This document shows, piece by piece, positions 26,589 to 35,944 of a DNA stretch of 64,000 nucleotides; position 1 is the first letter of the stretch, and every line of letters begins with the position of its first letter. The position numbers and the translations under genes were made by a program. The notes beneath the pieces were generated by a model that saw nothing but the letters and a program-made list of their open reading frames with translations, made no database searches and was not told the origin of the DNA. The stretch comes from Prescottella soli (GTDB lineage: Bacteria > Actinomycetota > Actinomycetes > Mycobacteriales > Mycobacteriaceae). The stretch lies in the NCBI RefSeq assembly GCF_040024445.1, contig NZ_CP157276.1, forward strand, positions 1,178,001-1,242,000, written 5' to 3'.

Positions 26589-27191
26589 TCAGAAGTACCG
26601 TCGGATGTTGTGGATCCTGAAGTCCGACAACGGTGTCAGACCGATCGGGACGCCGGAGCTGTATGCGTTGAACACCATGCCGTTGCCGGCGTAGATACCG
26701 ACGTGCCCGGCGATGTCGTACGTGTCCATCGTGATCACGTCGCCCGGTTGCAGCGCCGACAGCGGGACGAGCATGCCTCCGGTGAAACGGGCCATCTCCT
26801 GGCTCGTGCGCGGCATGTTGATGCCCACAGAACGGAACGCCCACTGCACCAGACCGGAGCAGTCCCAGACATCGGGTCCGTTACCGCCCCAGACATACCG
26901 CTTCCCGGCCTGGGTGGTGGCCGCCGCGAGTGCCCCGAGCGCGCGGGGGCTTGCGATCGGTAGCGGGATGGCGATGTCGCCACTTCCGGCGAACAGACTG
27001 GCGCTCCCGTTCCCCCCGCTGCTGCCGGAGCTACCGGACGACAGGACGTCGGTGACACCGTTGACCATGTCGGTTGCGTTGGTGATCGAACCGATGATGT
27101 CGGGTTGCGCGGCGGCGGGCGCGGCGAATGCGACGGCGCCACCGGCGATGATTCCTGCTGCGATCAATCCTCGACGAATCGTATGGGACAC
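26589..27191 (-). CDS. Secreted NlpC/P60 peptidoglycan hydrolase
   Basis: A 200-residue exported D,L-endopeptidase of the Rip type. A signal peptide (IRRGLIAAGIIAGGAVAFAA, cut near APAAAQ) precedes a Ser/Gly-rich linker and the NlpC/P60 domain, with catalytic Cys111 (WDCSGLVQWAF) and His163 (AGHVGIYAG), the third polar residue probably Asn174. It cuts between D-Glu and mDAP in stem peptides. The GTG at 27191 has AAGGAGG seven bases upstream; the longer frame would include this site. A Crp-like palindrome lies 47 bp upstream, suggesting regulation as seen for some resuscitation/cell-wall genes (inference). Confidence 0.92.
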   Translation of the reverse strand: MSHTIRRGLIAAGIIAGGAVAFAAPAAAQPDIIGSITNATDMVNGVTDVLSSGSSGSSGGNGSASLFAGSGDIAIPLPIASPRALGALAAATTQAGKRYVWGGNGPDVWDCSGLVQWAFRSVGINMPRTSQEMARFTGGMLVPLSALQPGDVITMDTYDIAGHVGIYAGNGMVFNAYSSGVPIGLTPLSDFRIHNIRRYF

Positions 27192-27237
27192 GCTTGTGCC
27201 TCCTTGCTCAGAATGCGCGGATCCCCCGACCACAAAC

Positions 27238-27253
27238 TGTGAGGCACGTTACA
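27238..27253. promoter_or_regulatory. Crp-like operator upstream of the NlpC/P60 gene
   Basis: TGTGAGGCACGTTACA fits TGTGA-N6-TCACA, the consensus of actinobacterial Crp (Rv3676-like), with a single mismatch (TTACA for TCACA). It is centred about 55 bp upstream of the GTG start. No expression evidence is possible from sequence alone. Confidence 0.5.
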
Positions 27254-27296
27254 GAGCAGGAATCACTCCCGTCACAGATTCCGCATCATCGACGAA

Positions 27297-27335
27297 AAGG
27301 GGTGCCGGCAGGCTCTGCACCCGCCGGCACCCCTT
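27297..27335 (-). terminator. 13-bp hairpin with U-tract, terminator of the helicase gene
   Basis: AAGGGGTGCCGGC (27297-27309) pairs with 27323-27335 around a 13-nt loop. On the minus strand the hairpin is followed by TTTT, the only clear U-run at a terminator in the window. It lies 27 bp after the helicase stop and ahead of the NlpC/P60 promoter. Confidence 0.85.
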
Positions 27336-27361
27336 CGGAAGCCGTTCGCCCTGGTCAGACG

Positions 27362-29152
27362 TCAGTCACGCGGCCGACGCTTGCCGAACTTGTCGCCTTT
27401 GCCGCGGCTGAACTTGCCGGCTGCCCGGTCGTCCCGGCCGCCGCGCGTCGACGGGCGCGCCGACGGCGCACCCTGGTCCGGCTGCAGCTGGATCAGCACA
27501 CCGGAGATCCGGGTCGCGCGCAGGGCCTCGACGGTCTCGCGGGGTAGGTTCGCCGGCAGCTCGACCAGGCTGTGATCGGGGCGGATGCTGATGTGCCCGA
27601 AGTCGCTGCGGCGCAGGCCGCCCTCGTTCGCGATGGCTCCGACGATGGCACCGGGAACGACCTTGTGCCGCTTGCCGACCGCGATCCGGTACGTGGCGAA
27701 CTCCTGGCCGTCCCGACCGACACGCGGGCCACTCGGACCGCTCTCGTCGAATCGGCGGGCCGGCCGCTCCCGCGGCTCGCGCTCGCGGCGCGGCGGGGCC
27801 GGCGGCTCGGGCTCCATCAGGAACGACTCGCCGTCGCGCGACTGCACCGCCAGCGCGGCGGCGATGTCGGCGAGCGGAACGTCGTGCTCGCGCTCGTAGT
27901 CCTCGATGAGCTTGCGGAACAGCGCCAGGTTGTCGGAGCTCAGGCTCGCCGTGATGGAGTCCCCGAACTTCGAGACACGCTGCGCGTTGACATCCTCGAC
28001 GGTCGGCAACTGCATCTCGGTGAGCGGCTGCCGCGTGGTCCGCTCGATCGACTTGAGCAGGTGCCGCTCGCGCGGGGCGACGAACAGCAACGCGTCACCG
28101 GTGCGCCCGGCGCGGCCGGTGCGACCGATGCGGTGCACGTACGACTCGGTGTCGTGCGGGATGTCGTAGTTGACCACGTGCGAGATGCGGTCGACGTCCA
28201 GACCACGGGCCGCGACGTCGGTGGCGACGAGGATGTCGAGGGCACCCGACTTGAGCTGGCCGATCGTGCGCTCACGCTGCGCCTGCACGATGTCGCCGTT
28301 GATGGCGGCGGCGGAGAACCCGCGAGCCCGCAGGCGCTCGGCGAGGTCCTCGGTGGCCTGCTTGGTCCGGACGAAGATGATCATCGCCTCGAAGGTCTCG
28401 ACCTCGAGGATCCGGGTGAGCGCGTCCAGCTTGCGCTGGTGCGCAACCTGCACCCAGCGCTGGGTGATGTTCGACGCCGTCGCGGTCTTCGCCTTGACGG
28501 TGATCTCGACGGGATCGTGCAGGTACTGCTTGGAGATCTTGCGGATCGCCGGCGGCATGGTCGCCGAGAACAGCGCCACCTGCTTGTACTCGGGCGTGTC
28601 GGCGAGGATCCGCTCGACGTCGTCCTGGAAACCCATCTTGAGCATCTCGTCGGCCTCGTCGAGGACGAGATACTCGAGGTTGGAGAGGTCGAGCGTGCCC
28701 TTCTCCAGGTGGTCGATCACGCGACCGGGCGTGCCCACGATGATCTGGGCGCCGCGGCGCAGACCCGACAGCTGCACGCCGTACGCCTGACCGCCGTAGA
28801 TCGGCAGCACGTGCAGACCCGGGATGTGTGCCGAGTACTTGCCGAACGCCTCGGCCACCTGCAGCGCGAGCTCACGGGTCGGCGCCAGGATCAGCGCCTG
28901 AGGCACCTTCCGGTCGACCTCGAGGCGGGACAGGATCGGAATTGCGAACGCAGCCGTCTTGCCGGTGCCCGTCTGGGCCAGGCCCACGACGTCCTTGCCC
29001 TCGAGCAGCGTCGGGATGGTCGCGGCCTGGATCGGCGAGGGCGACTCGTATCCGACGTCGGAAAGGGCCTTCAGCACCCGTTCGTCGATCTGAAGGTCGG
29101 CGAAGGTGATGGGATTGTCGTCGGTCTGCGGGTCGCGCTCGGTGTCACTCAT
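27362..29152 (-). CDS. deaD: DEAD-box ATP-dependent RNA helicase
   Basis: A 596-residue helicase. RecA-like domain 1 has the Q motif ([10 protein letters not shown]), Walker [21 protein letters not shown] and SAT; domain 2 has [13 protein letters not shown] and [10 protein letters not shown]. The C-terminus contains a DbpA-type RNA-binding domain ([26 protein letters not shown] onward) and ends in an Arg/Gly-rich basic tail, the layout of DeaD/CsdA, which unwinds structured RNA in ribosome assembly and cold adaptation. The gene is monocistronic with a strong terminator. Its 297-bp upstream region would allow a long 5' leader, common for this family. Confidence 0.95.
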   Translation of the reverse strand: MSDTERDPQTDDNPITFADLQIDERVLKALSDVGYESPSPIQAATIPTLLEGKDVVGLAQTGTGKTAAFAIPILSRLEVDRKVPQALILAPTRELALQVAEAFGKYSAHIPGLHVLPIYGGQAYGVQLSGLRRGAQIIVGTPGRVIDHLEKGTLDLSNLEYLVLDEADEMLKMGFQDDVERILADTPEYKQVALFSATMPPAIRKISKQYLHDPVEITVKAKTATASNITQRWVQVAHQRKLDALTRILEVETFEAMIIFVRTKQATEDLAERLRARGFSAAAINGDIVQAQRERTIGQLKSGALDILVATDVAARGLDVDRISHVVNYDIPHDTESYVHRIGRTGRAGRTGDALLFVAPRERHLLKSIERTTRQPLTEMQLPTVEDVNAQRVSKFGDSITASLSSDNLALFRKLIEDYEREHDVPLADIAAALAVQSRDGESFLMEPEPPAPPRREREPRERPARRFDESGPSGPRVGRDGQEFATYRIAVGKRHKVVPGAIVGAIANEGGLRRSDFGHISIRPDHSLVELPANLPRETVEALRATRISGVLIQLQPDQGAPSARPSTRGGRDDRAAGKFSRGKGDKFGKRRPRD

Positions 29153-29449
29153 TTGACCAGTGAGTTTAGTCGATGCGTGGTATGGCCCTCGATCCGAGTG
29201 CCTTCTACATGCATCGACGCGATTACCTGCACCGGCGTCGAACTGTTCTCACCTGTTCTCACGCGCGACTCCACCCCTCGAACGGGAAGTCGGCGATCGC
29301 TCTCGGGCCGCGTGCGTGCCGTGAACTCCCGTCGGGCGGGACGCGCGGCGCTCGCCGGCGGCGGACCGACGGGACCCCGAATGCAACCCGACAATGACCG
29401 CGATCACAATGTGGACAACCGTCCTGCCACTCTCCGAGAGGAACCAGCA
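29153..29449. other. Divergent intergenic region between helicase and TrpB-like genes
   Basis: No gene is supported here. It must hold promoters for both flanking genes. A tandem repeat TGTTCTCAC occurs twice within about 20 bp near 29245-29262. The right end carries GAGAGG and GGA ahead of the GTG at 29450. I found no riboswitch-like fold by eye. Confidence 0.5.
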
Positions 29450-30733
29450 GTGTCCGACACGACACCCATCCCCACCCACTGGTACAACATCGTCGCGGAC
29501 CTGCCGGTCGCCCCGCCGCCCCACCTGCACCCGGGCACCAAGGAACCGGTCACCCCTGCCGACCTCGCCGCGCTGTTCCCGAGCGCGCTGATCGAGCAGG
29601 AAGCGACCACCGAGCAGTACATCGAGATCCCCGAACCGATCCGTGAGGCCTACCGCACGTGGCGGCCGGCACCGCTGATCCGTGCCCGCGAGTTCGAGAA
29701 GGCGCTGGGGACGCCCGCCCGGATCTACGTCAAGTACGAGGGCGTCAGCCCGGTCGGCAGCCACAAGACCAACACCGCGGTCGCGCAGGCGTACTACAAC
29801 GCGCAGGACGGCGTCAAGAAGATCACGACCGAGACCGGGGCCGGCCAGTGGGGCAGCGCGCTGTCGTTCGCGTGCGCCAAGTTCGGCATCGACCTCGAGG
29901 TGTGGCAGGTGCGCGCGTCGTACGAGTCGAAGCCGTACCGCCGCCACCTGATGGAGACCTACGGCGGCACGGTGCACCCGAGCCCCTCGGATCTCACCGA
30001 GTCGGGCCGCAAGATGCTCGCCGATTTCCCGGACACCCCGGGCTCGCTCGGCATGGCGGTCACCGAGGCCGTCGAGGTCGCCGCGAACGACCCGGACGCG
30101 CGCTACGCACTGGGCAGCGTGCTCAACCACGTGGTGCTGCATCAGACGGTGATCGGCCTCGAGGCCGTCGAACAGTTGCGTGCCGCGGGCGAGGCCAACG
30201 CCGACGTCGTGTTCGGTTGCGCCGGTGGCGGTTCCAACCTCGCTGGCCTGGCGTTCCCGTTCATCCGTGAGGTGCTGCACGGCAAGGCGCAGACGCGGAT
30301 CATCGCCGCCGAGCCGGCCGCGTGCCCGTCGATCACCAAGGGCGAGTACCGCTACGACCACGGCGACGTCGCCGGCCTGACGCCGCTGTTGAAGATGCAC
30401 ACGCTCGGCCAGGACTTCGTGCCGGACCCGATCCACGCCGGCGGCCTGCGCTACCACGGCATGGCGCCGCTGCTCAGCCACACCGTCGAGCTCGGCTACG
30501 TCACCGGCCAGGCCGTGGATCAGCGCGACTCGTTCGATGCGGGTGTGCTGTTCGCCCGCACGCAGGGCATCGTGCCCGCACCCGAGTCGGCGCACGCGAT
30601 CGCCGCGGCCGCCGAGTACGCCCGCGGGCTCACCGAGCCCGAGGTCCTCGTGATCGGCCTGTCCGGCCACGGCATGCTCGACCTGCCCGCCTACCAGTCG
30701 CACATCGACGGCAACCTGGTCTCGACGTCCTAG
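29450..30733 (+). CDS. TrpB-like pyridoxal-phosphate enzyme (TrpB2 type)
   Basis: A 427-residue PLP enzyme of the TrpB2 subfamily, longer than canonical TrpB (about 400). Lys106 in [10 protein letters not shown] holds the cofactor and [10 protein letters not shown] is the phosphate-binding loop. TrpB2 proteins turn serine and indole into tryptophan without a TrpA partner, although their physiological role is often unclear. No other trp gene is nearby, so it is an orphan copy. GTG start with GAGAGG upstream; the much longer open frame behind it is antisense to the helicase. An 18-bp hairpin follows. Confidence 0.92.
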   Translation: MSDTTPIPTHWYNIVADLPVAPPPHLHPGTKEPVTPADLAALFPSALIEQEATTEQYIEIPEPIREAYRTWRPAPLIRAREFEKALGTPARIYVKYEGVSPVGSHKTNTAVAQAYYNAQDGVKKITTETGAGQWGSALSFACAKFGIDLEVWQVRASYESKPYRRHLMETYGGTVHPSPSDLTESGRKMLADFPDTPGSLGMAVTEAVEVAANDPDARYALGSVLNHVVLHQTVIGLEAVEQLRAAGEANADVVFGCAGGGSNLAGLAFPFIREVLHGKAQTRIIAAEPAACPSITKGEYRYDHGDVAGLTPLLKMHTLGQDFVPDPIHAGGLRYHGMAPLLSHTVELGYVTGQAVDQRDSFDAGVLFARTQGIVPAPESAHAIAAAAEYARGLTEPEVLVIGLSGHGMLDLPAYQSHIDGNLVSTS

Positions 30734-30740
30734 CCGACAC

Positions 30741-30780
30741 CGCGCGGGCCGCGGCGGAGTGCTCCGCCGCGGCCCGCGCG
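30741..30780 (+). terminator. 18-bp hairpin terminator
   Basis: Perfect arms 30741-30758 and 30763-30780 with a 4-nt loop start eight bases after the TrpB-like stop. Almost entirely G and C; no T-tract. Confidence 0.85.
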
Positions 30781-30909
30781 TCGCTCCCCAAGGCTGTCGA
30801 ACCGCACACACTCCCGGCCGTCGTCGAATCCGAAGACGTGCAACGACATTCCTGAATCGCCGTAATCCGATTCGAGGATTCCCCGTTCGCGGCCGGACGT
30901 ATCGCCACT

Positions 30910-30927
30910 CAACCAATCAACTGGTTG
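30910..30927. promoter_or_regulatory. Small inverted repeat upstream of phosphoribosyltransferase gene
   Basis: CAACCA and TGGTTG are 6-bp complementary arms around a 6-bp spacer, about 79 bp upstream of the ATG at 31006. It sits in a locally AT-richer stretch and could be a repressor site. The arms are short, so chance occurrence is possible. Confidence 0.35.
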
Positions 30928-31005
30928 GTCGAACTGCATCCGTCCGTGCCCATGCCCGGGCTCGCGGGCGTATCGTCGAAATCGAGAGCGAAACGGAGCA
31001 CGCGG

Positions 31006-31650
31006 ATGCACTATGCGACGCGCGCGAGAGCCGGTCGCGCGCTGGCCAAGTCGCTGAGCCACCTCCGTGGGGCTGACCTGGTCGTACTCGGACTCCCCCG
31101 CGGCGGCGTCCCGGTCGCATTCGAGGTTGCACATGCGCTCGGCGCCCCCCTCGACATCATCCTGGTCCGCAAGCTCGGAGTGCCGTGGCAGCCGGAACTC
31201 GCGATGGGCGCGATCGGCGAGGGCGACGCGGAGGTGATCAACGACGACGTCGTCCGCCTGGGTCATGTGTCGCGCCAGTCGGTGGACGCGGTGCGGGCCA
31301 AGGAGCGGCAGGAACTGATCCGGCGAGCCGACACACTGCGGGGCGGCCATCCACGGACACCGCTGACCGGGCGGACCGCCGTCCTCGTCGACGACGGCAT
31401 GGCCACGGGCGCCACCGCCGCGGTCGCGTGCCAGGTGGCCCGAGCCCAGGGCGCGAGTCGGATCGTGGTCGCCGTGCCGGTCGCATCCCCCGAGGCCATG
31501 TCGCGGCTGAGGATCACCGCGGACGAGGTGGTGTGCCCGTTCGTCCCCGCGAATCTGGGCGGCGTCGGCGGGGCCTACATCGACTTCCACCAGCTCGACG
31601 ACCGCGAGGTGACAGATCTACTGGCGCGGGCCTGCGAACCCGGCGCGTGA
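31006..31650 (+). CDS. Phosphoribosyltransferase family protein
   Basis: A 214-residue type I PRT-fold protein. The PRPP-binding motif is VLVDDGMATGATA (about 126-138), and the early LGLPRGGVPVAFEVA and LVRKLGVPWQPELAMGAIGEG regions match the group of predicted phosphoribosyltransferases found alone or fused to hydrolases in actinobacteria, often in stress or dormancy regions. The base substrate is unknown. The ATG at 31006 has GGAG eight bases upstream; an earlier in-frame start at 30925 lacks such a site. Confidence 0.88.
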   Translation: MHYATRARAGRALAKSLSHLRGADLVVLGLPRGGVPVAFEVAHALGAPLDIILVRKLGVPWQPELAMGAIGEGDAEVINDDVVRLGHVSRQSVDAVRAKERQELIRRADTLRGGHPRTPLTGRTAVLVDDGMATGATAAVACQVARAQGASRIVVAVPVASPEAMSRLRITADEVVCPFVPANLGGVGGAYIDFHQLDDREVTDLLARACEPGA

Positions 31651-31718
31651 CGGGTGCAACACCCGGCACCCCGGCGCCGATACACGTTTCGGAGGCCCCA
31701 CGCAGTCAGGGAGGATCC

Positions 31719-32438
31719 GTGAGCGTCCCGGAGCAGCAAGTACAGGCGGTGACACAGGCGTGCCGCGACAGGCTGGGCGACCCGGCCGGGTGGGTGCCAC
31801 CCGACGAGTACCGACACAGTCTTGCGCTGTGCATCATCGAGTCGGTGCAGGCCGCCGGAACCCGGTTCGCGGACGCCGGAACCGTCGTCGACCGGTACCT
31901 CGCGTACCGACGCGCCCACGAGTCCGGTCCGATCACCGACGGCGCCCGCGCACTGCTGCGCACGTTCGAGGAGGCCGGCAGCGCCGATCTGTGGGCCGGC
32001 AAGATCGGCAACTACAAGCGCCGCTACTCCGAGTCGACGGCACCGCTGCGCGCCAGTGAGATTCAGCGCACCGCGGAGCGCCTCCACACGCTGCAGATCG
32101 ACTCCGTCGGGGACCTGGTGGGCGCGACCCGCACCGCCGGGACCCGACACCACGTGCGCGCCGCGTGGGACGAGTCCAGCGGCGCCCGCGACGACACCAC
32201 GTGGCAGCACCTGCTGGTGCTCGCGGGGGTTCCGGGCGCCGACGACACCATCCTCGCCGTCGCCGAGTTCGTGCAATCGGCGCTCGCGAACACGGCCGCC
32301 GGCCCCACTCGCGACGCCCAGCCGTCGACGATCCTCGCCGCGGCGGCCGACCGCCTCGACGTCCCCCCGGCCGCACTCGAGCATGCCGTGCGGCGATGGA
32401 GCTGCACCCGCGAGGACCACTCCGTGCCTGTCGCGTGA
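31719..32438 (+). CDS. Hypothetical protein, mostly helical
   Basis: 239 residues from a GTG with GGAGG about six bases upstream. I do not recognise the family. It is soluble, rich in Ala, Arg and Asp, and predicted by composition to be largely alpha-helical; recurring segments such as IQRTAERLHTLQIDSVGDLVGATR and TWQHLLVLAGVPGADDTILAVAEFV hint at a helical bundle or HhH-type DNA-glycosylase-like fold, but no catalytic motif is visible. It follows the phosphoribosyltransferase by 68 bp on the same strand and may be cotranscribed. A 164-bp AT-richer promoter region follows. Confidence 0.72.
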   Translation: MSVPEQQVQAVTQACRDRLGDPAGWVPPDEYRHSLALCIIESVQAAGTRFADAGTVVDRYLAYRRAHESGPITDGARALLRTFEEAGSADLWAGKIGNYKRRYSESTAPLRASEIQRTAERLHTLQIDSVGDLVGATRTAGTRHHVRAAWDESSGARDDTTWQHLLVLAGVPGADDTILAVAEFVQSALANTAAGPTRDAQPSTILAAAADRLDVPPAALEHAVRRWSCTREDHSVPVA

Positions 32439-32529
32439 CACCGTAGGCCCCCTACCTGCAGAAACTTAGCAGCACTTACGGTTACATTTATTTCCCCAGG
32501 TGGCGGCGCGGAATGCCGCAAAACGGGCG

Positions 32530-32602
32530 TTTGACTTAGTGCAATGAAACTCCAAGTGTGATGCAATGCACATCCGTCATGTCATTTCTTGGAGGGGTCA
32601 AA
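32530..32602 (+). promoter_or_regulatory. Promoter and RBS region of the FadD15-like gene
   Basis: The 32439-32602 gap is unusually AT-rich for this genome. TTGACT near 32533 may be a -35 element. GCAATG is repeated twice around it. GGAGGGG at 32591-32597 with a five-base gap sets the GTG start at 32603. The -10 element is not clear. Confidence 0.4.
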
Positions 32603-34390
32603 GTGCGTGAGTATTCGGTTCCACAGTCGTTCGCAATCCCGGAAGATGCGTCGATGGCCGACACGGTCTTTCGTTACGAAGCGGAATGCCCGAATCTCGT
32701 GCCCTTCAAGAAGCCGGGCAACGGTGGCTGGGTCGACGTCACCGCGGCCCAGTTCGCCGCGGAGGTCAAGGCCGTCGCGAAGGGTCTGATGGCCTCCGGC
32801 ATCGAACTCGGTGACCGCGTCGCGATCCTGTCGGCCACGCGTTACGAATGGGCGGTCCTCGACTACGCGATCTGGACCGCGGGCGGCTGCACGGTCGCGA
32901 TCTACGACACGTCGTCCGCCGATCAGGCCCAATGGATCCTCGAGGACTCCGCCACGTCGCTACTCGTCGTCGAGACGCCGACCCACGCCGAGACCGTCAA
33001 GGACGTCGCCGAGGCCGCCCCCGCACTGCGCGAGGTCCTCCAGATCGAGGCCGGCGCCATCGACGAGCTGGTCACCCGCGGTGCGGGCATCAGCGACGAC
33101 GACCTCCACGAGCGACGCCACCAGGTGCGCGCGTCGTCGCCCGCGACCCTGATCTACACCTCCGGCACCACCGGCCGGCCCAAGGGTGTGCAGCTGACCC
33201 ACTCGAACTTCTACGCCGAGTCGGCCGCCGTGCGGATCGCACTGGGCGACGCGCTGGAAGAGGGCAAGCGCACGCTGATGTTCCTGCCGCTCGCGCACGT
33301 GTTCGCGCGGGCCATCTCGTTCGGCGCGTTCGACGCGAAGGTCACCGTCGCGCACACCGCGGACCTGTCGACGCTGCTCGACCAGTTCGCCGTGTTCAAG
33401 CCGAACTTCATCCTGTCGGTCCCCCGCGTGTTCGAGAAGGTCTACAACTCGGCCAAGCAGAAGGCCGAGGACGGCGGCAAGGGCAAGATCTTCGCAACGG
33501 CGGCCGAGACCGCGATCGCGTGGAGTCAGGCTCAGGAGACCGGTGGCGCCGGACTCGGCCTGCGCCTGCGTCACGCCCTGTTCGACAGGCTCGTCTACTC
33601 GAAGCTGCGGTCGGCCCTGGGCGGTGAATGCGACCGCGCCGTGTCCGGCGGTGCCGCGCTCGGCGCCCGTCTCGGCCATTTCTTCCGCGGTGTCGGCATC
33701 CCGGTGTACGAGGGCTACGGTCTCACCGAGTCCAGCGCGGCCGTCACCGTGAACACCACGCGCGACCAGAAGGTCGGGACGGTCGGGAAGCCGATCGACG
33801 GCCACGCGGCGAAGATCGCGGAGGACGGCGAACTACTGATCCGGGGCCCCGTCGTATTCGGCGGCTACTGGCACAACGAGGCGGCCACGACCGAGTCGAT
33901 CCACGACGGCTGGTTCCACACCGGCGATCTCGGATCGATCGACACGGAGGGCTACGTCTCGATCACCGGCCGCAAGAAGGAGATCATCGTGACGGCCGGC
34001 GGCAAGAACGTCGCGCCGGCGGTGCTCGAGGACGCCCTGCGCGCGCACGCTTTGATCAGCCAGTGCCTCGTCGTGGGCGACGCGAAGCCCTTCATCGGCG
34101 CGCTCATCACGCTCGACCCCGAGGCCCTGCCCGGCTGGAAGGAGCGGAACGGCCTGGCCGCCGACACCCCCATCGCGGAACTCGTGACGCACCCCGACCT
34201 GGTCGCCGAGATCGACGCGGCGATCTCCGAGGGCAACAAGAAGGTCTCCAATCCGGAGCAGATCAAGAAGTACCGCATCCTCGAAGTCGACTTCACCGTC
34301 GACTCGGGCGAGCTGACCCCGACGCTCAAGCTCAAGCGCAACATCATCCACGAGCAGCACGCTGAGGCCATCGCGCGCATCTACACGTAA
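32603..34390 (+). CDS. Long-chain fatty acid-CoA ligase (FadD15-like)
   Basis: A 595-residue adenylate-forming enzyme that activates fatty acids with ATP and CoA. The AMP motif YTSGTTGRPKG, YEGYGLTESSA, and the hinge/CoA region GYVSITGRKKEIIVTAGGKNVAP are present, and the C-terminal catalytic Lys lies in LTPTLKLKRN, the long-chain ACSL form. Length and text fit mycobacterial FadD15 (about 600 residues). GTG start with GGAGGGG five bases upstream; the longer frame from 32558 would bypass this site. Monogenic, closed by a 16-bp hairpin. Confidence 0.94.
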   Translation: MREYSVPQSFAIPEDASMADTVFRYEAECPNLVPFKKPGNGGWVDVTAAQFAAEVKAVAKGLMASGIELGDRVAILSATRYEWAVLDYAIWTAGGCTVAIYDTSSADQAQWILEDSATSLLVVETPTHAETVKDVAEAAPALREVLQIEAGAIDELVTRGAGISDDDLHERRHQVRASSPATLIYTSGTTGRPKGVQLTHSNFYAESAAVRIALGDALEEGKRTLMFLPLAHVFARAISFGAFDAKVTVAHTADLSTLLDQFAVFKPNFILSVPRVFEKVYNSAKQKAEDGGKGKIFATAAETAIAWSQAQETGGAGLGLRLRHALFDRLVYSKLRSALGGECDRAVSGGAALGARLGHFFRGVGIPVYEGYGLTESSAAVTVNTTRDQKVGTVGKPIDGHAAKIAEDGELLIRGPVVFGGYWHNEAATTESIHDGWFHTGDLGSIDTEGYVSITGRKKEIIVTAGGKNVAPAVLEDALRAHALISQCLVVGDAKPFIGALITLDPEALPGWKERNGLAADTPIAELVTHPDLVAEIDAAISEGNKKVSNPEQIKKYRILEVDFTVDSGELTPTLKLKRNIIHEQHAEAIARIYT

Positions 34391-34405
34391 GCGCGAGAAG
34401 ATGAT

Positions 34406-34440
34406 TCGGGGCCCGGACGCCGTCGGCGTCCGGGCCCCGA
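34406..34440. terminator. 16-bp bidirectional hairpin
   Basis: Arms 34406-34421 and 34425-34440 pair perfectly with a 3-nt loop between the convergent ligase and maleylpyruvate-isomerase-fold genes. Confidence 0.85.
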
Positions 34441-34452
34441 GCCGTCCGGAAC

Positions 34453-35208
34453 CTACAACGCCGCCGACTCGAGCAGGTCACGCGCGACGGCCACGTCCCC
34501 GACCGCCTCGAGACGCGCGAGCGGACGCCGCCGCCACATGGTGAGCAACAGGTCCTGCGCGCGACCGCGCAGCGCGACATCGGCCTTGCGGTGTTCGCGC
34601 GTCACCGTCACCGCACCGGACTCGAACGCGAGGTGCCACTCCGCCGACTCGGTGTCCGTCCCGTGCAGGTGGATGGTCCGGCCGTCGAGCGAGTCCGGCA
34701 GTCGACCGTCCCGGGCGAGACGACCCAGGAAGACGTGCGCCCACTCGTCGACCCCGTCCGCCGCGACCTCCGGGTCGAGTTCGGGAACGCTCGGGCCGCC
34801 GGCGGCCCGCAGGGTGTCGGACACGTCGATCCGGTGAACCGACACCTCGTGGGTCTGCCGCCGCAGCCACCAAGACGCCGTGCCCGGCCCGACCATCGTC
34901 GGCACCGGGTGTTCGGGGTCCAGACGGGTGAAGGTCTCCACGAGCGAATCGAACGCGAGCCGGTACGCGGCAACGCATTCCGGACCCCTCGGCATGTCAC
35001 CGACGCGAACGATCTTCGGCAGCGGTGTGTCGGCCGAGGCCTGCAGTGCCGCCAGCACCCACTGGTGCACCTTGCCGGTGTGTCGCACCACGTGTTCGAC
35101 GGTCCAACCGGGAACCGTCGGCACGGGTTCGGACAACGCCACGATCGGGGTCGCGGCCAGCATCTCGCCCTGCTCGCGCAGCGCAGACAGCAGACTTGTG
35201 GAATCCAT
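34453..35208 (-). CDS. Maleylpyruvate isomerase family mycothiol-dependent protein
   Basis: A 251-residue DinB-superfamily protein of the MDMPI group, which uses mycothiol (the actinobacterial thiol) or binds Zn in a four-helix bundle. His39, His43 and His48 in WTVEHVVRHTGKVHQW and the later RRQTHEVSVHRID are the probable metal ligands. The C-terminal half (VDEWAHVFLGRLARDG onward) matches the MDMPI C-terminal domain, ending with an SCP2-like strand. The substrate is unknown. Its ATG overlaps the stop of the esterase gene by one base (TGATG), so the two are coupled. Confidence 0.87.
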   Translation of the reverse strand: MDSTSLLSALREQGEMLAATPIVALSEPVPTVPGWTVEHVVRHTGKVHQWVLAALQASADTPLPKIVRVGDMPRGPECVAAYRLAFDSLVETFTRLDPEHPVPTMVGPGTASWWLRRQTHEVSVHRIDVSDTLRAAGGPSVPELDPEVAADGVDEWAHVFLGRLARDGRLPDSLDGRTIHLHGTDTESAEWHLAFESGAVTVTREHRKADVALRGRAQDLLLTMWRRRPLARLEAVGDVAVARDLLESAAL

Positions 35209-35843
35209 CAGGCCACGGTAACGCCGAGCACGAACTCGGCGACGTCGTTCGTCACCGTCCGGTGCGTCTTCTCGTGCAGCAGGTCGTGTCCGACGTCCGG
35301 GTACTCCCGCAACGTCGCGCCCGCGAGCCCCGACGTCCAGGTCCGCACGCCGTCGATCGGCGCCAGCCGGTCGTCGACGCCGTGGATCGCGAGCACCGGG
35401 AACCCGGGATCCGCGAAGTCCGCCGTCTCCGCATGCTGCACAACCGATTTGGGGGTGCCGCAGAGCACGGCCGCATGGAAGGGGGCGAGTCCGCGACGGA
35501 GCAGAGTGACGGACACGGCGGCGCCGAGCGAATGCCCCATGAGCACCAGGGGCAGACCCGGTCGGTCGTCGGCTGCGATGGCGGTGAGCCTGGCGGCATC
35601 GTCGGCCAGGTCGGTGAGCGCGCCGGGCGTGCCGGGTGTCCCCTCGGACAGTCCGTGCCCGGTCTGATCGATGCCCCACAGCTCGATGTCGTGGGCGGCG
35701 AGGCCGGCGGCGAACCGGTGATAGTGACCGGTGTGCTGCCCCATCCCGTGCAGGAAGACGAGCCCGGCGCGGGGCCGGCCCGGCCCGTCGAGGGGCCAGC
35801 GACGGTAGTGGATCTGTCCGGTGGCACCGGCGAAGAACGGCAT
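35208..35843 (-). CDS. Alpha/beta hydrolase, lysophospholipase-like
   Basis: A 211-residue serine hydrolase. Oxyanion region FLHGMGQHTGHY, nucleophile elbow MGHSLGAA with the catalytic Ser, Asp in HGVDDRLAP and His in YPDVGHDLLHEKT give a full triad in the monoacylglycerol lipase/lysophospholipase style. No signal peptide. The ATG at 35843 begins MPFFAGATGQIHYRRW; the longer open frame overlaps the divergent nuclease-helicase promoter. It heads a two-gene operon with the maleylpyruvate-isomerase-fold protein. Confidence 0.88.
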   Translation of the reverse strand: MPFFAGATGQIHYRRWPLDGPGRPRAGLVFLHGMGQHTGHYHRFAAGLAAHDIELWGIDQTGHGLSEGTPGTPGALTDLADDAARLTAIAADDRPGLPLVLMGHSLGAAVSVTLLRRGLAPFHAAVLCGTPKSVVQHAETADFADPGFPVLAIHGVDDRLAPIDGVRTWTSGLAGATLREYPDVGHDLLHEKTHRTVTNDVAEFVLGVTVA

Positions 35844-35944
35844 GCCCCCATTGTGCGGAACACGATCGACGGGTCGCGCGACGGCACCCGTCTTGTCGGC
35901 GTCCGGTGGCACAATCGGCCGGAACCGACCCGGAAAGGGGTGCG

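Noticed and set aside
27192-27300. c-di-AMP (ydaO-type) riboswitch before the NlpC/P60 gene
   Set aside because: The region between terminator and gene is about 100 bp, and I found none of the conserved riboswitch segments; a Crp-like site explains the symmetric sequence better.
29245-29262. Tandem TGTTCTCAC as a LexA (SOS) box
   Set aside because: The actinobacterial SOS box is a GAAC/GTTC-type palindrome; this is a direct repeat without the needed symmetry.
27572-29449. Long open frame antisense to the DEAD-box helicase, extending the TrpB-like gene upstream
   Set aside because: Lies opposite a helicase with complete motifs; its translation is Arg/Asp/Leu-rich with no domain. The true TrpB start is the GTG at 29450 with a ribosome binding site.
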